DNA of 64,000 nt from UBA11795 sp964652755. Lineage in GTDB: Bacteria; Chloroflexota; Dehalococcoidia; Lucifugimonadales; UBA826. Below, one piece after another: positions 48,989 to 58,039 of the stretch. The notes under the pieces were generated by a model. The model was not told the origin of the DNA, did no database searches, and was given only the letters and a program-made list of their open reading frames with translations. The translations under genes were made by a program, and so were the position numbers. The stretch covers positions 1 through 64,000 of the forward strand of contig CAZZBP010000001.1 of NCBI GenBank assembly GCA_964652755.1, read 5' to 3'. Within the stretch, counting starts at the first letter, position 1. Every line of letters starts with the position of its first letter.

Positions 48989-50815
48989 ATGAACCCGCGC
49001 TCCATGAGGAGCATGTTTATATATTTGTTGATTATAGTTGCCCTTGTGGCGATATTTTTTACTGTGTTCAGTGAGCCATTTGCAGGTTCTTCCGAAGTTC
49101 CAATCAGTAAAGTTATATCAATGGCTACCGAGGGAAGATTGAAAAGTGTCGAGGTTCAAGGCGATACTCTTGAAGCTGTAACTCTCGATGGTCAACACCT
49201 TACATCGAGAAAAGAAATGGGTTCATCGATAGTGGAACAGCTGGAATCAGCTGGGGTAAATAAGGGGACGGGATACGTAGATATTACAGTTAAAGGTAGT
49301 GGCGGGTTTGGCAATGTATTAGGAATACTCCTTAATTTCCTTCCAATCATTTTCTTTGGTGCTGTCCTGCTTTTCATGATGAGGCAAGCCCAAGGTAGCA
49401 GTAGTCAGACTTTCAGCTTCGGTAAGTCGAAAGCGAGAAGGTTTGACAGCGATAACCCTGAGGTAAGTTTTGCTGATGTGCAAGGCGTGGATGAAGCTAA
49501 GGAAGAGCTCGAAGAAGTAGTAGAGTTTTTGAAAACTCCAGAAAGATTTTTGGCTCTTGGAGCTAAGATTCCGAGGGGCGTCTTATTGATGGGACCTCCA
49601 GGCGTAGGGAAGACACTTCTTGCTAGGGCCGTTGCTGGAGAGGCAGAAGTCCCGTTCTTTTCTATAAGCGGTTCTGAATTTGTGGAGATGTTTGTTGGCG
49701 TAGGAGCGTCACGTGTGAGGGATCTTTTCGATCAGGCAAAACGTAATGCTCCATGTATTGTATTTGTCGATGAGATAGACGCGGTGGGCCGACATCGAGG
49801 TGCTGGATTAGGTGGTGGCCATGATGAGAGAGAGCAAACATTGAATCAAATCCTTGTTGAGATGGATGGATTTGATACCGGTACGAATGTCATTGTCCTC
49901 GCTTCAACAAACAGGCCTGATATATTGGACCCGGCCTTGCTCCGTCCGGGAAGGTTTGATAGGCGGGTAACCCTAGATAGCCCGGACGTTAAAGGCAGAG
50001 AGGAAATCCTTAGCGTCCACGCTAAAGGTAAGCCATTTGGGAAAGATGTGAATCTTGAAGCGATTGCAAAGCAAACGGTGGGGTTCAGTGGCGCTGATCT
50101 TATGAATCTTATCAACGAAGCGGCGATTTTGGCGGCCCGCAGAAATAAAAATGAAATTTCCTATGATGAGCTTGCCGAATCTATAGACAGAGTTATTGCA
50201 GGTCCTGAAAAAAAGAACAAAGTGATTAGCGACCGTGAGAAGGAGATGGTTGCGTATCATGAGGCGGGGCATGCTCTTGTAGCACATCTCCTTCCCCATG
50301 CTGATCCGCCATACAAAGTCACAATTGTTGCAAGAGGTCAAACCGGTGGTCACACACGGTTCGTACCTGAAGTAGAGACCTCATTGGTTACGCAGAATCA
50401 GCTTGAAGCGAGAATGGCAGCGGCCATGGGGGGGCGTGTCGCTGAAGAGGTCATGTTCTATGAGGTAACTACGGGAGCTGGAAATGATCTTGAACAGGCA
50501 ACTAACATAGCCCGTGCGATGATTACACGGCTTGGTATGAGCAAAAAGCTTGGACCTAGGACTTTTGGTAAAAGGGAAGAGTTAGTCTTTTTGGGAAGAG
50601 AAATCTCTGAGCAGGCTGATTATAGCGATAGTATTGCTGAGTCCATCGATGAAGAGGTTCACGGTCTCTTGGATGTTGCCTACTTGACAGCAACTAGATT
50701 GATAAAGAATAACTCAGGTAAATTATCAGCCCTAGCTAAGCATCTCATTGAACACGAGACTATTGAAGGCGATGACCTTCGAAATCTTCTTGATAGCTCT
50801 CCTGCCGCTGCTTGA
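48989..50815 (+). CDS. ftsH: ATP-dependent zinc metalloprotease FtsH
   Basis: Membrane-anchored AAA+ protease that degrades damaged membrane proteins and selected regulators. The 608-residue product has two helices (about 9-27 and 108-131) flanking a short external domain, Walker A GPPGVGKT (202-209), Walker B CIVFVDEIDAVG, the second region of homology (STNRPDILDPALLRPGRFDR) and the zinc motif HEAGH (His424). Normal length. Transcribed alone, away from the atypical regulator. Confidence 0.96.
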   Translation: MNPRSMRSMFIYLLIIVALVAIFFTVFSEPFAGSSEVPISKVISMATEGRLKSVEVQGDTLEAVTLDGQHLTSRKEMGSSIVEQLESAGVNKGTGYVDITVKGSGGFGNVLGILLNFLPIIFFGAVLLFMMRQAQGSSSQTFSFGKSKARRFDSDNPEVSFADVQGVDEAKEELEEVVEFLKTPERFLALGAKIPRGVLLMGPPGVGKTLLARAVAGEAEVPFFSISGSEFVEMFVGVGASRVRDLFDQAKRNAPCIVFVDEIDAVGRHRGAGLGGGHDEREQTLNQILVEMDGFDTGTNVIVLASTNRPDILDPALLRPGRFDRRVTLDSPDVKGREEILSVHAKGKPFGKDVNLEAIAKQTVGFSGADLMNLINEAAILAARRNKNEISYDELAESIDRVIAGPEKKNKVISDREKEMVAYHEAGHALVAHLLPHADPPYKVTIVARGQTGGHTRFVPEVETSLVTQNQLEARMAAAMGGRVAEEVMFYEVTTGAGNDLEQATNIARAMITRLGMSKKLGPRTFGKREELVFLGREISEQADYSDSIAESIDEEVHGLLDVAYLTATRLIKNNSGKLSALAKHLIEHETIEGDDLRNLLDSSPAAA

Positions 50816-50822
50816 GACCGGT

Positions 50823-50843
50823 GAGGTTCTGGAAGCAAACCTC
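50823..50843. terminator. Possible terminator between convergent ftsH and aminotransferase genes
   Basis: GAGGTT and AACCTC form a 6-bp stem with a 9-base loop in the 48-base gap between two converging genes. No T-run follows on either strand, so confidence is low and rests on location. Confidence 0.3.
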
Positions 50844-50863
50844 CTATTAAAGTGTATTTGGAT

Positions 50864-51958
50864 TTACCCCTTAAATTCGGTGCTTGCTAACACCACTTTC
50901 AGTGCGTCTACCGTGTTTTGAATGTCCTCATGTGATGTAAGTCCCATGTGACCAATTCTGAATATCTTGCCAGCTAGATTTGCCTGTCCTCCGGCTAACA
51001 CGACGTTGTGTTCTACTCGCAACTTCTCTACTAAACTACTGCCGTCGATCCCTTCTGGGATTGAGACAGCTGTACAGGTGTCGGAAGCAATGGATTCAGT
51101 GACGGGAAAAATGTCGAGGCCGAGACTTCTTATGCTGTCCCGAGTAAATTGTCCTATTGTGGCATGCCTTTCGTACAAAGCTCCAAGGCCCTCTTTGTCG
51201 ATGCGGTTTAGGGCAAGATCCAAGGCAAACATACAAGAAACGGATGGGGTAAACGGCGGTTGCCCGAGCTCAAAATACCTCTTGTATTCGGCCATGTCCA
51301 AGTAAAACCGTGGCATGGTTGACTCTGCGTGAGCTTCCCAGGCTCTTTGACTGAAACTGATAAATGCGAGCCCTGGCGGTAACATCCATCCCTTCTGCGA
51401 AGCCGTCGCGACCACGTCCAATCCCCATGCATCGGTTTCCACAGGCAGTGAGCATACACTGCTAATCCCGTCGACTATAACTAGCTTATCAAATTCACCT
51501 TTAATCACTTCCGCTATTGCTCTGAGATCGTTGGTCACTCCAGTTGATGTTTCGTTGTGAGTGACCATCACTGCTTTTACATCCGGATTCTGAATCAGAG
51601 CGTCTCTTAATCTATCGAGGTCCACTGCTGTACCGAATGGAAAGTCTACTGTTTCAACATCGATGCCGTAACGGTTACTAATAACTCCGAACCGGTTTCC
51701 AAAAACACCGACGGTGGCGTTTATAGCTTTATCTCCTGGGGATAAAGTGTTAACTACTGCGGCCTCCATTGCAGAGGTCCCTGAGCCCGTAATGATATAG
51801 ACATCGTTTTCAGTGGCGAAAACGTTCTTCAGACCCTTGGTAGTCCTAAACAGAAGATCCTTGTACTCTGGGCCCCTATGGTTGATCATCGGGGTGCCCA
51901 TGGTTTCGAGGATCTCCTCGTCAACAGGAATTGGTCCTGGTATTCTCAGGTTAACCAA
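50864..51958 (-). CDS. Class V aminotransferase (alanine-glyoxylate / serine-pyruvate type)
   Basis: PLP enzyme of 364 residues with RIPGPIPVDEEILETMGTPMINHRGPEY at the start, ITGSGTSAMEAAVVN, VIVDGISSVCSLPVETDAWGLDVVATASQKGWMLPPGLAF (PLP Lys in SQKG) and the end VLAGGQANLAGKIFRIGHMG. These are marks of the AGXT/SGAT subgroup, which transaminates serine or alanine with glyoxylate or pyruvate. Substrate is not resolved. The start is TTG at 51958. It is downstream of tyrS on the same strand but 188 bases away. Confidence 0.87.
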   Translation of the reverse strand: MVNLRIPGPIPVDEEILETMGTPMINHRGPEYKDLLFRTTKGLKNVFATENDVYIITGSGTSAMEAAVVNTLSPGDKAINATVGVFGNRFGVISNRYGIDVETVDFPFGTAVDLDRLRDALIQNPDVKAVMVTHNETSTGVTNDLRAIAEVIKGEFDKLVIVDGISSVCSLPVETDAWGLDVVATASQKGWMLPPGLAFISFSQRAWEAHAESTMPRFYLDMAEYKRYFELGQPPFTPSVSCMFALDLALNRIDKEGLGALYERHATIGQFTRDSIRSLGLDIFPVTESIASDTCTAVSIPEGIDGSSLVEKLRVEHNVVLAGGQANLAGKIFRIGHMGLTSHEDIQNTVDALKVVLASTEFKG

Positions 51959-52146
51959 ACTTATAGCCTCCGAAAAGAAATCATTTTTGTGGTCATGGTT
52001 GAATAATTTTCACGAGTCAGAATTGTCCCCACAATCTGTTCTATTAGTTAGTTCCCACTGACAGGAAGTATGATCGATTTTTGGCCATCAGAGATCCTAA
52101 CACAGTGTTATTGTCGTAGGGTTTCTAACCTCTTCTTGTGATTGGG

Positions 52147-53343
52147 TCAAATGAGGCGGAGATATCTTCTCCTTCCTACTCTCAATACTCCTGCTTGCAA
52201 AGTTGAGGCCTCCATATTTGATCGTACAGGTTCCTCGTCGATACGAACGGCGCCTTGGTCTATAAGGCGTCGTGCCTCTCCTGCACTGGTTGCTAGGCCA
52301 GCATCGAATATGATGTGACTTAGTCTTACGCCTGTAGAGTCGGGTCCCCGTGGGATTGGGTATGTTTGGATGTCATCAGGTAACTCTCGCCCCTGGATAG
52401 TTCGTTCAAAAAAGGATCGGGCCAAAGCGGCGGATTCAGGATCGTGAAAATCCGCAACTAGTATTCCTGCTACCCTTTTTTTTAATTCCATTGGATTTTC
52501 AGATCCATTTGATAGTGCAGACTTAATTTCCGCGATTTCAAGGGACGGAACGTCTGTGAGCCATTCATAGTAAGGAATTATCAGGGTATCTGGAATAGAC
52601 ATTACCTTGCCGTAAATTTCATTAGGAGGTTCATCGATGCCTATGTAATTACCTAGACTTTTACTCATTTTTTGTATTCCATCAGTGCCTGGAAGAAGAG
52701 GCATGATAAAGCACTGTTGAGGCGGCATTCCTTCACTTTGTTGCAATTCCCTTCCAACTAGCAGGTTGAATCGTTGGTCTGATCCACCAAACTCAACATC
52801 CGAGCTAATAGCTACCGAATCATAGGCTTGCAGAAGGGGATAAAGTAGTTCTGTAATAGCAATAGGTTGGCTTTCTTTGAATCTTTTGGCGAAATCATCG
52901 CGAGCAAGAATTTGAGCGACTGTGAATTTTCTGGTTAATTCAATTACGTTTGTGAGATTGAATGGACCAAACCATTCGCTTTGGAGTCGTATCTCTGTTC
53001 GGTCTCTGTCAACTATATTAAAGAATTGGTCAAGATATGTTTGAGCGTTAGCATTGACCTCGTCTGCACCGAGCATTGTTCTGGTTTGGGAGCGTCCACT
53101 AGGGTCTCCTATTTGGGCAGTCCAATCACCAACAATAAGAACTACTTTGTGACCAAGTTCTTGAAGCTGACGAAGTTTTCGAAGCCCTACAGCATGTCCT
53201 ATATGGATATCCGGTGCACTTGGATCGAAACCCATCTTGAGTCGCATGGGACTGCCTGAATCCAGTCTTTCGATGAATTCTCGCTCTACGATTATCTCTT
53301 CCACCCCTCTTCTGAGCACATCTTCTCTGTCCAGTAGTGTCAT
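52147..53343 (-). CDS. tyrS: Tyrosyl-tRNA synthetase
   Basis: Class I synthetase that charges tRNA-Tyr. The 398-residue product has HIGH (GFDPSAPDIHIGHAVG, about residue 46) and KMSKS (GIQKMSKSLGNYIGI, about 225), a Rossmann core with FGGSDQRFNLLVGREL, and a C-terminal S4 RNA-binding domain (SAGEARRLIDQGAVRIDEE). Length and motifs match the TyrZ-like subgroup. It lies 47 bases downstream of ribF on the same strand. Confidence 0.95.
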   Translation of the reverse strand: MTLLDREDVLRRGVEEIIVEREFIERLDSGSPMRLKMGFDPSAPDIHIGHAVGLRKLRQLQELGHKVVLIVGDWTAQIGDPSGRSQTRTMLGADEVNANAQTYLDQFFNIVDRDRTEIRLQSEWFGPFNLTNVIELTRKFTVAQILARDDFAKRFKESQPIAITELLYPLLQAYDSVAISSDVEFGGSDQRFNLLVGRELQQSEGMPPQQCFIMPLLPGTDGIQKMSKSLGNYIGIDEPPNEIYGKVMSIPDTLIIPYYEWLTDVPSLEIAEIKSALSNGSENPMELKKRVAGILVADFHDPESAALARSFFERTIQGRELPDDIQTYPIPRGPDSTGVRLSHIIFDAGLATSAGEARRLIDQGAVRIDEEPVRSNMEASTLQAGVLRVGRRRYLRLI

Positions 53344-53390
53344 TTCCTATTATTCCTGTGGGCCCTGTTAGGGATGGTGAAGAATATGAT

Positions 53391-54332
53391 TCACTCACCC
53401 ATTCTGTCTATCAAGGGTTTTAAGGAAACCCTTACCACATCCACGTCTTGCCTAATTTGATTAATAAGTTCCTTAACCGTATCGTAAGTGATTTCGTCTC
53501 TAATATGTTCTATGAATTCCAATCTCATAGATTGTCCGTAAATATCCTCGTCGAAATCTAGGATATATGTTTCAACCACTCTTTCACCGTCATCAAAAGT
53601 TGGTCTCGTACCTATGCTTGTGGCGGACATGAATTGTCTATCACCTAGGTAGGCTATGGTGGAGTAAATCCCATTCTTAGGTATGACCATTCCATCTATG
53701 GTTTTAATGTTTGCCGTTGGGAACCCTAACTCACGACCCCTTCTGAAACCAGCTACGATCTTCCCAGAGAACGAAAAAGGTCGTCCTAACATCAGTGAAA
53801 CCGTGTTGACGTCACCTCGGGTGAGAAGTTCTCTTAATGTGGTACTCCTCACTGATATTCCGTTACTTTCCTGTACGGAAACTACTTGAAGGCTGAAACC
53901 CATTTCCTGCCCTAGAGACCGTAAGCTTGAGACGTCCGTCTTTCGGTTTCTGCCCATGCAAAAATCTGGACCTACGACGAGGCCTTTCATTCCAATCCCA
54001 TCTTGGAGAAGCTGGATGAAATCTTCGGCGCTAAGGGAGGCTATATATTCATCGAAAGTTACGGCCGCTATGAAATCCACGCCGCTACTTTGAAGAAGTT
54101 GAATACGTTCGTCAATGCTCGTCAGGAAATTAGGTCTAAAGTCAGGATTCACGATAGTTGCCGGATGGTTCTTAAATGTGACAACTCCGGCGGAATTTCC
54201 GGATTCTCGAGCTGTCTCGATCAATTTATGCAATAGGTGTCTGTGTCCGAGGTGAACACCATCGAAAACACCGATAGTTATTATGGAATCGCCGACCGTT
54301 GAGACTTGGTCCAGTTCTTCAGTTATTAACAT
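53391..54332 (-). CDS. ribF: Bifunctional riboflavin kinase / FAD synthetase
   Basis: Converts riboflavin to FMN and then FAD. The 313-residue product has the N-terminal nucleotidyltransferase domain (ITIGVFDGVHLGHRHLLHKL, VGPDFCMGRNR) and the C-terminal flavokinase domain (GRPFSFSGKIVAGFRRGRELGFPTANI, NGIYSTIAYLGDRQFMSATSIGTRPTF). ATG start at 54332. In an operon with tyrS downstream. Confidence 0.95.
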   Translation of the reverse strand: MLITEELDQVSTVGDSIITIGVFDGVHLGHRHLLHKLIETARESGNSAGVVTFKNHPATIVNPDFRPNFLTSIDERIQLLQSSGVDFIAAVTFDEYIASLSAEDFIQLLQDGIGMKGLVVGPDFCMGRNRKTDVSSLRSLGQEMGFSLQVVSVQESNGISVRSTTLRELLTRGDVNTVSLMLGRPFSFSGKIVAGFRRGRELGFPTANIKTIDGMVIPKNGIYSTIAYLGDRQFMSATSIGTRPTFDDGERVVETYILDFDEDIYGQSMRLEFIEHIRDEITYDTVKELINQIRQDVDVVRVSLKPLIDRMGE

Positions 54333-54435
54333 TAAACGATCTTTTGTAGGTTTAGGCGCTAATAGTTCTCTGTTACTTTGCTCATCCCGACAATCATCTG
54401 GAAATGCTTGTTAACAATTCATATCGTTACGGAAG

Positions 54436-54464
54436 AAATTAGCATGCGCCAAATGGTCGGTCAA
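54436..54464 (-). promoter_or_regulatory. Candidate ribF promoter
   Basis: On the minus strand, TTGACC (54464-54459) is followed after exactly 17 bases by TAATTT (54441-54436), which is preceded by TG one base away, an extended -10 arrangement. It lies about 100 bases upstream of ribF, in the gap behind the MFS gene. Confidence 0.5.
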
Positions 54465-54489
54465 GGATAAAAGACATTCTTTGGATACT

Positions 54490-55680
54490 TTAACTTGCAG
54501 TTAAATATCTCCTAAGAGCGAGACTCGCGGGAAGTATCGTCGCTGTAACTACCCCCATTATTATTACCGACCGGTTAAGACCTACCATGTCAGCAATCAA
54601 TCCATAGCCGAGGGGAGCTCCTACAGTACCTATCTCGTTAGTGGTATAAAAGAGGCCATAGTACCTTGCTCTCTTGTTTGGTGGTATGAATTTGGCTACA
54701 GTGGCGTAGAGAACACTTGATGTTCCGTTGAGCCCTACTCCAAGAACTATCGCGAGTGGCCATAGGATATGTGAAGGCACGAAAATCGCGCTTATTATCA
54801 ACGTTGTCGTCATCCCTTTCGTCGCCCATATCAGTGGCAAAGTGCCTGTACGATCGTCCAGCCAACCGCAAATATATTTTCCAGCTGCCCCACCGGCGAA
54901 CAACAGAAATAACGCTATGCCTACTTCAGATTCTCCCATTCCTCTCTCTACGAAAATGAATGGAAAAAATACCAGTGTGGAGCTTCTGGTGGCACTGTCA
55001 AGAATACCGATTCCACTTAATACGATGAACCCGACAATTGTGGAAGTTTCACTAGAATTTTCCCTAGCCCATTCTTCTGGAGAATGTTCGACTAGCGGTT
55101 TTCCCATGTCAAAGTGTCGTCGGGTGAATACAGACATGCACATGAAAGCAGATCCTACTGCACCTACAATCCACATCGTTGCGCGCCAGCCCCCCAACAT
55201 TACAAGCAATCCTGCCACTATTGGTGCCATCATCTTGCCGATATCACCCGAAAAGTTAACGGTGCCTACCGCTGCAGATCTTCCAGCTGAATTGTATGCT
55301 CTGGATACCATGCTTGATGCTAGAGGATGTTGTGTACCTCCCCCAAGTCCACCTAGTGCTGTTGCTCCGATAAGAGGCAAGAAGCCAGGGAGAACTGCCA
55401 TTACTATTAGTCCCAATCCCACCCAAAGATTTCCACCTAAAAGCATCCAAAATTCGCCGGTTGACTCGGCAACTAATCCCGCAGGAATCTGGAGTATCGC
55501 AGAGGAACCGTTATAGACAGATCTTAAGAGTCCGATTGAGGTATAACTAAGATTTAGCTCTTCTTTTATGTGTGGAAGCAATGGCACAAGGAGTGCAAAA
55601 AACAAATCGCTCCATACATGCATGGCGGATCCAAATATAAGAACTTTTTGCGGAGAAGGGGTATTAGTTCTTGAGTTCAT
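54490..55680 (-). CDS. Major facilitator superfamily transporter
   Basis: A 396-residue protein with about twelve hydrophobic segments and MFS-type loops (IPAGLVAESTGEFW in the first half, GYICGWLDDRTG-like KYICGWLDDRTGTLP in the second). It starts with MNSRTNTPSPQK and is the last gene of an SDR / enolase-superfamily / MFS cluster, 17 bases after the enolase-superfamily gene, which suggests import of the cluster's substrate. Substrate is unknown; a role as an organic-acid or sugar-acid importer is inference. Confidence 0.85.
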   Translation of the reverse strand: MNSRTNTPSPQKVLIFGSAMHVWSDLFFALLVPLLPHIKEELNLSYTSIGLLRSVYNGSSAILQIPAGLVAESTGEFWMLLGGNLWVGLGLIVMAVLPGFLPLIGATALGGLGGGTQHPLASSMVSRAYNSAGRSAAVGTVNFSGDIGKMMAPIVAGLLVMLGGWRATMWIVGAVGSAFMCMSVFTRRHFDMGKPLVEHSPEEWARENSSETSTIVGFIVLSGIGILDSATRSSTLVFFPFIFVERGMGESEVGIALFLLFAGGAAGKYICGWLDDRTGTLPLIWATKGMTTTLIISAIFVPSHILWPLAIVLGVGLNGTSSVLYATVAKFIPPNKRARYYGLFYTTNEIGTVGAPLGYGLIADMVGLNRSVIIMGVVTATILPASLALRRYLTAS

Positions 55681-55697
55681 TCTCTCTGACCACTGGT

Positions 55698-56849
55698 TTA
55701 TGGACCTTCATCACGAGATTGTCTTATATCTCTTGGAGGGAACTCCTGATATGGATATTTGGCCAGGGAACTTTCATCTATTTCGATACCTAATCCCGGA
55801 GTTTCAGGCAGTTCTATGTATCCGTCATTGACCTCAAAAGGGTTGACAGCTATTTCTTTACCGAAGTTTTCTAAGTTAAGAAAGTATTCTGTGATTAGGA
55901 AATTTGGCATAGTAGCTGAAACTTGTATTGTGGCAGCTAGACCTAGCGTCGTGCTGTTGTAGTTGTGGGGCGACACAGCTACAAAATAAGGCTCTGCCAT
56001 TGCGCCAATTTCTTTTAGCTCAAGGATCCCGCCTACGTTGCAAACATCGGGATTTATTATGTCTGCTGCTTGCTTTTCAAAAACCTCTCTGAACTCAAAT
56101 TTCGTGTAGAGTTCCTCTCCCGTTACAACTGGGATTCTTATCTCCCTTTTTGCAGCTGCCAGGGCGTCTATGTTTTCAGCTAGGACTGGTTCCTCATACC
56201 AGAATGGCTCATATTCCTCAATCTGGCGAGCTATCCTTATGGCGTGCATAGGCGCTAATCGTCTGTGCATTTCTACTAATATGTCTACATCATGGCCGAC
56301 AGCTTGCCTAACAGCCCTTACATTTTTAACGGTCTGGTTTTCTACCTTCTTATCAACAAATGTTCGCCACGGACCGGGTATCGGATCAAACTTAAGGGCT
56401 GTGAAGCCTTGTTCGACCACTTCAGATGCTCTTTCAGCGATGATCCCTGAATCCCATCCGCCGCCGCCCCATCCGTTCGCGTAAACTTTTATCCTTTCCC
56501 TAACTGGGCCACCAAGTAGTTTGTGAGTGGGGACTCCGCAAACTTTTCCTGTTATGTCCCACATCGCTTGTTCCAATCCGCTTACAGCGCACCAGAGGTC
56601 CATAGCACCCCTTCGGCCTGCAAAGTCATCGTAAACTATCTGCATGAAGTGTTTGATATTCGTAGGATCTCTTCCTACTAAATACCGTTTAAGCTTGTCT
56701 ATATGAGCGGTTACCTGTATATCCCTGTCAGCCTGCGTGTAGCACTCTCCCCATCCGTGTATTTCTTCATCAGTATCGATTCTCACGAAGCAGAGGTTTT
56801 TTCCTTTTCCGGGATTAACTAAGTGGTAACGTATATCGGATATCTTCAT
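55698..56849 (-). CDS. Mandelate racemase/muconate-lactonizing enzyme family (enolase superfamily) dehydratase-like protein
   Basis: A 383-residue enolase-superfamily enzyme. The capping domain (1-120) has GWGECYTQADRD and AMWDITGKVCGVPTHKLLGG; the barrel holds candidate catalytic and metal residues in ALKFDP, ILVEMHRRL, WYEEPV, VTGEELY and VSPHNYNSTT. This pattern is nearest to the galactonate/mannonate dehydratase group. Such enzymes abstract a proton alpha to a carboxylate, so the substrate is probably a sugar acid or related hydroxy acid. It sits between an SDR and an MFS transporter, and SAR202 genomes are known for many paralogues. Confidence 0.85.
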   Translation of the reverse strand: MKISDIRYHLVNPGKGKNLCFVRIDTDEEIHGWGECYTQADRDIQVTAHIDKLKRYLVGRDPTNIKHFMQIVYDDFAGRRGAMDLWCAVSGLEQAMWDITGKVCGVPTHKLLGGPVRERIKVYANGWGGGGWDSGIIAERASEVVEQGFTALKFDPIPGPWRTFVDKKVENQTVKNVRAVRQAVGHDVDILVEMHRRLAPMHAIRIARQIEEYEPFWYEEPVLAENIDALAAAKREIRIPVVTGEELYTKFEFREVFEKQAADIINPDVCNVGGILELKEIGAMAEPYFVAVSPHNYNSTTLGLAATIQVSATMPNFLITEYFLNLENFGKEIAVNPFEVNDGYIELPETPGLGIEIDESSLAKYPYQEFPPRDIRQSRDEGP

Positions 56850-56915
56850 GAGTTTTCCCTAATTTCCAATTTAGCTGTTCTTGATGGTTCCAAAATCACA
56901 ATCCTTGGCTGAGAT

Positions 56916-57671
56916 TTATTGAGCCGTCCATCCGCCGTCCACTACCACTTCGCTGCCCGTTACAAAACCGGATTCGTTTGAAGCCAGATATAGGACTGCA
57001 TATGCGACTTCTTCAGGTTTTCCATACCGACCCATTGGAATACGGCGAACCATATCGGCCAACCTCTTCTCATCGGCCCGGACATCTGCCGTCATATCGG
57101 TCTCTATTGGTGCCGGATGTACCGAATTGCAGCGTATTCCCTCAGAGGCGTATTGAATTGCTACGGATTTTGTCAGGAGCCTTACCGCTCCCTTAGAAGC
57201 CTGGTATTGAGGACTACTAAAGTCGCCTCCAACCAATCCCATTTGAGATGAAATATTGACTATGGAGCCACCTCCTGATCTTTTCATGGCAGGTATAACC
57301 GCCTTAATACCAAGAAATGACCCTTTGGCATTGATATCAAGCACGCGGTCCCAATCCTCTTCAGGGGTATCTAGCAAGTTCATTCTTGAGGTAACCCCCG
57401 CATTATTTACAAGTACATTGAGTCTTCCAAAGGCGCTCGTGGCCTTTGTTACTGCCAATTCCCATTGCGAGGCTTTTCGAACATCCAATGGAGTGAAGAT
57501 GCAACTTGTCCCCCCTGCAGATATCTCCGAGGCTAGTTTTTCCCCTTCATCTTCCAGGACATCACCCAACACCAATGAGGCGCCTTCTTTAGCGAACATA
57601 CAAGCTTCAACAGCTCCCATCCCCTTTGCAGCGCCACTAATCAAAGCTACCTTCCCTTTAAGTCTTCCCAT
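56916..57671 (-). CDS. Short-chain dehydrogenase/reductase (SDR)
   Basis: NAD(P)-dependent oxidoreductase of 251 residues. It has the cofactor motif SGAAKGMGAVEA (about 12-23), NNAGV, the catalytic Ser in VNISSQMG and Tyr-x3-Lys in SPQYQASKGAVRL, and the C-terminal GRYGKPEEVAYAVLYLASNESGFVTGSEVVVDGG. First gene of the SDR / enolase-superfamily / MFS cluster. Substrate unknown. It is a close relative of the pseudogene at 34376-34968. Confidence 0.9.
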   Translation of the reverse strand: MGRLKGKVALISGAAKGMGAVEACMFAKEGASLVLGDVLEDEGEKLASEISAGGTSCIFTPLDVRKASQWELAVTKATSAFGRLNVLVNNAGVTSRMNLLDTPEEDWDRVLDINAKGSFLGIKAVIPAMKRSGGGSIVNISSQMGLVGGDFSSPQYQASKGAVRLLTKSVAIQYASEGIRCNSVHPAPIETDMTADVRADEKRLADMVRRIPMGRYGKPEEVAYAVLYLASNESGFVTGSEVVVDGGWTAQ

Positions 57672-57938
57672 AACTCAACCTCAAAATACTTGCCTGAATT
57701 TTTCACTATATATACTTTAGTGTAATTAAATCGCATGCTGACATCAGAATCCTCAACCCGGAAATCCAATGTTATAGACTTATCGATTTGGGGATTTTAT
57801 GGCAGGTTGGCAGTAGTGACAAACCAGTCATTCTCGAAGAGGTTTTTCGGCTTACCTCAGCCGTATAGGTTAAGGAAAGCCTCTTAGGTCATATCCAACT
57901 AGGCTTATTGGAATATTGCAAATCCTGTTCCATTTAGC
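57672..57938. other. Divergent intergenic region between the SDR cluster and the act operon
   Basis: No gene was found in this stretch. On the minus strand an AT-rich TATATA block (about 57707-57713) could serve the SDR promoter, but a matching -35 is unclear. A long imperfect inverted repeat is listed separately. The + strand promoter of the act operon follows. Confidence 0.4.
57837..57885. other. Long imperfect inverted repeat with inner hairpin
   Basis: AAGAGGTTTTTC (57837-57848) can pair over twelve positions with GGAAAGCCTCTT (57874-57885), including two G-U pairs, enclosing a small stem GGCT (57849-57852) / AGCC (57859-57862). It lies about 50 bases upstream of the act promoter. It could be a terminator-like or regulatory RNA structure, or a protein-binding palindrome. 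By-eye folding only. Confidence 0.3.
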
Positions 57939-57967
57939 TTGACACCCCAAAAGGTGAATGTGATACT
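57939..57967 (+). promoter_or_regulatory. Promoter of the alternative complex III operon
   Basis: Exact TTGACA at 57939-57944, a 17-base spacer and GATACT at 57962-57967 preceded by TGT (extended -10). The predicted start is near 57974, about 66 bases before the first gene. One of the better promoters in the window. Confidence 0.7.
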
Positions 57968-57970
57968 TTT

Positions 57971-57994
57971 CGCGCGGTTGAGGATAAACCCGCG
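57971..57994 (+). other. 5' leader hairpin of the act operon
   Basis: CGCGcGGTT (57971-57979) pairs with AACCCGCG (57987-57994) with one bulged C and a 7-base loop, right at the predicted transcript 5' end. A second weak stem (57994-58009) followed after five bases by six Ts (58015-58020) lies just downstream, so attenuation is possible but uncertain. Confidence 0.35.
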
Positions 57995-58039
57995 TTAGGT
58001 CTCCTTAGCCGTAATTTTTTGTCAGGGGTTTAGGCGAAA

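Noticed and set aside
54728..55516. Open frame of 262 codons on the + strand, opposite the MFS gene
   Set aside because: Composition is Pro/Ser-rich with no family resemblance; it is the antisense shadow of the MFS transporter, whose frame has clear membrane helices.
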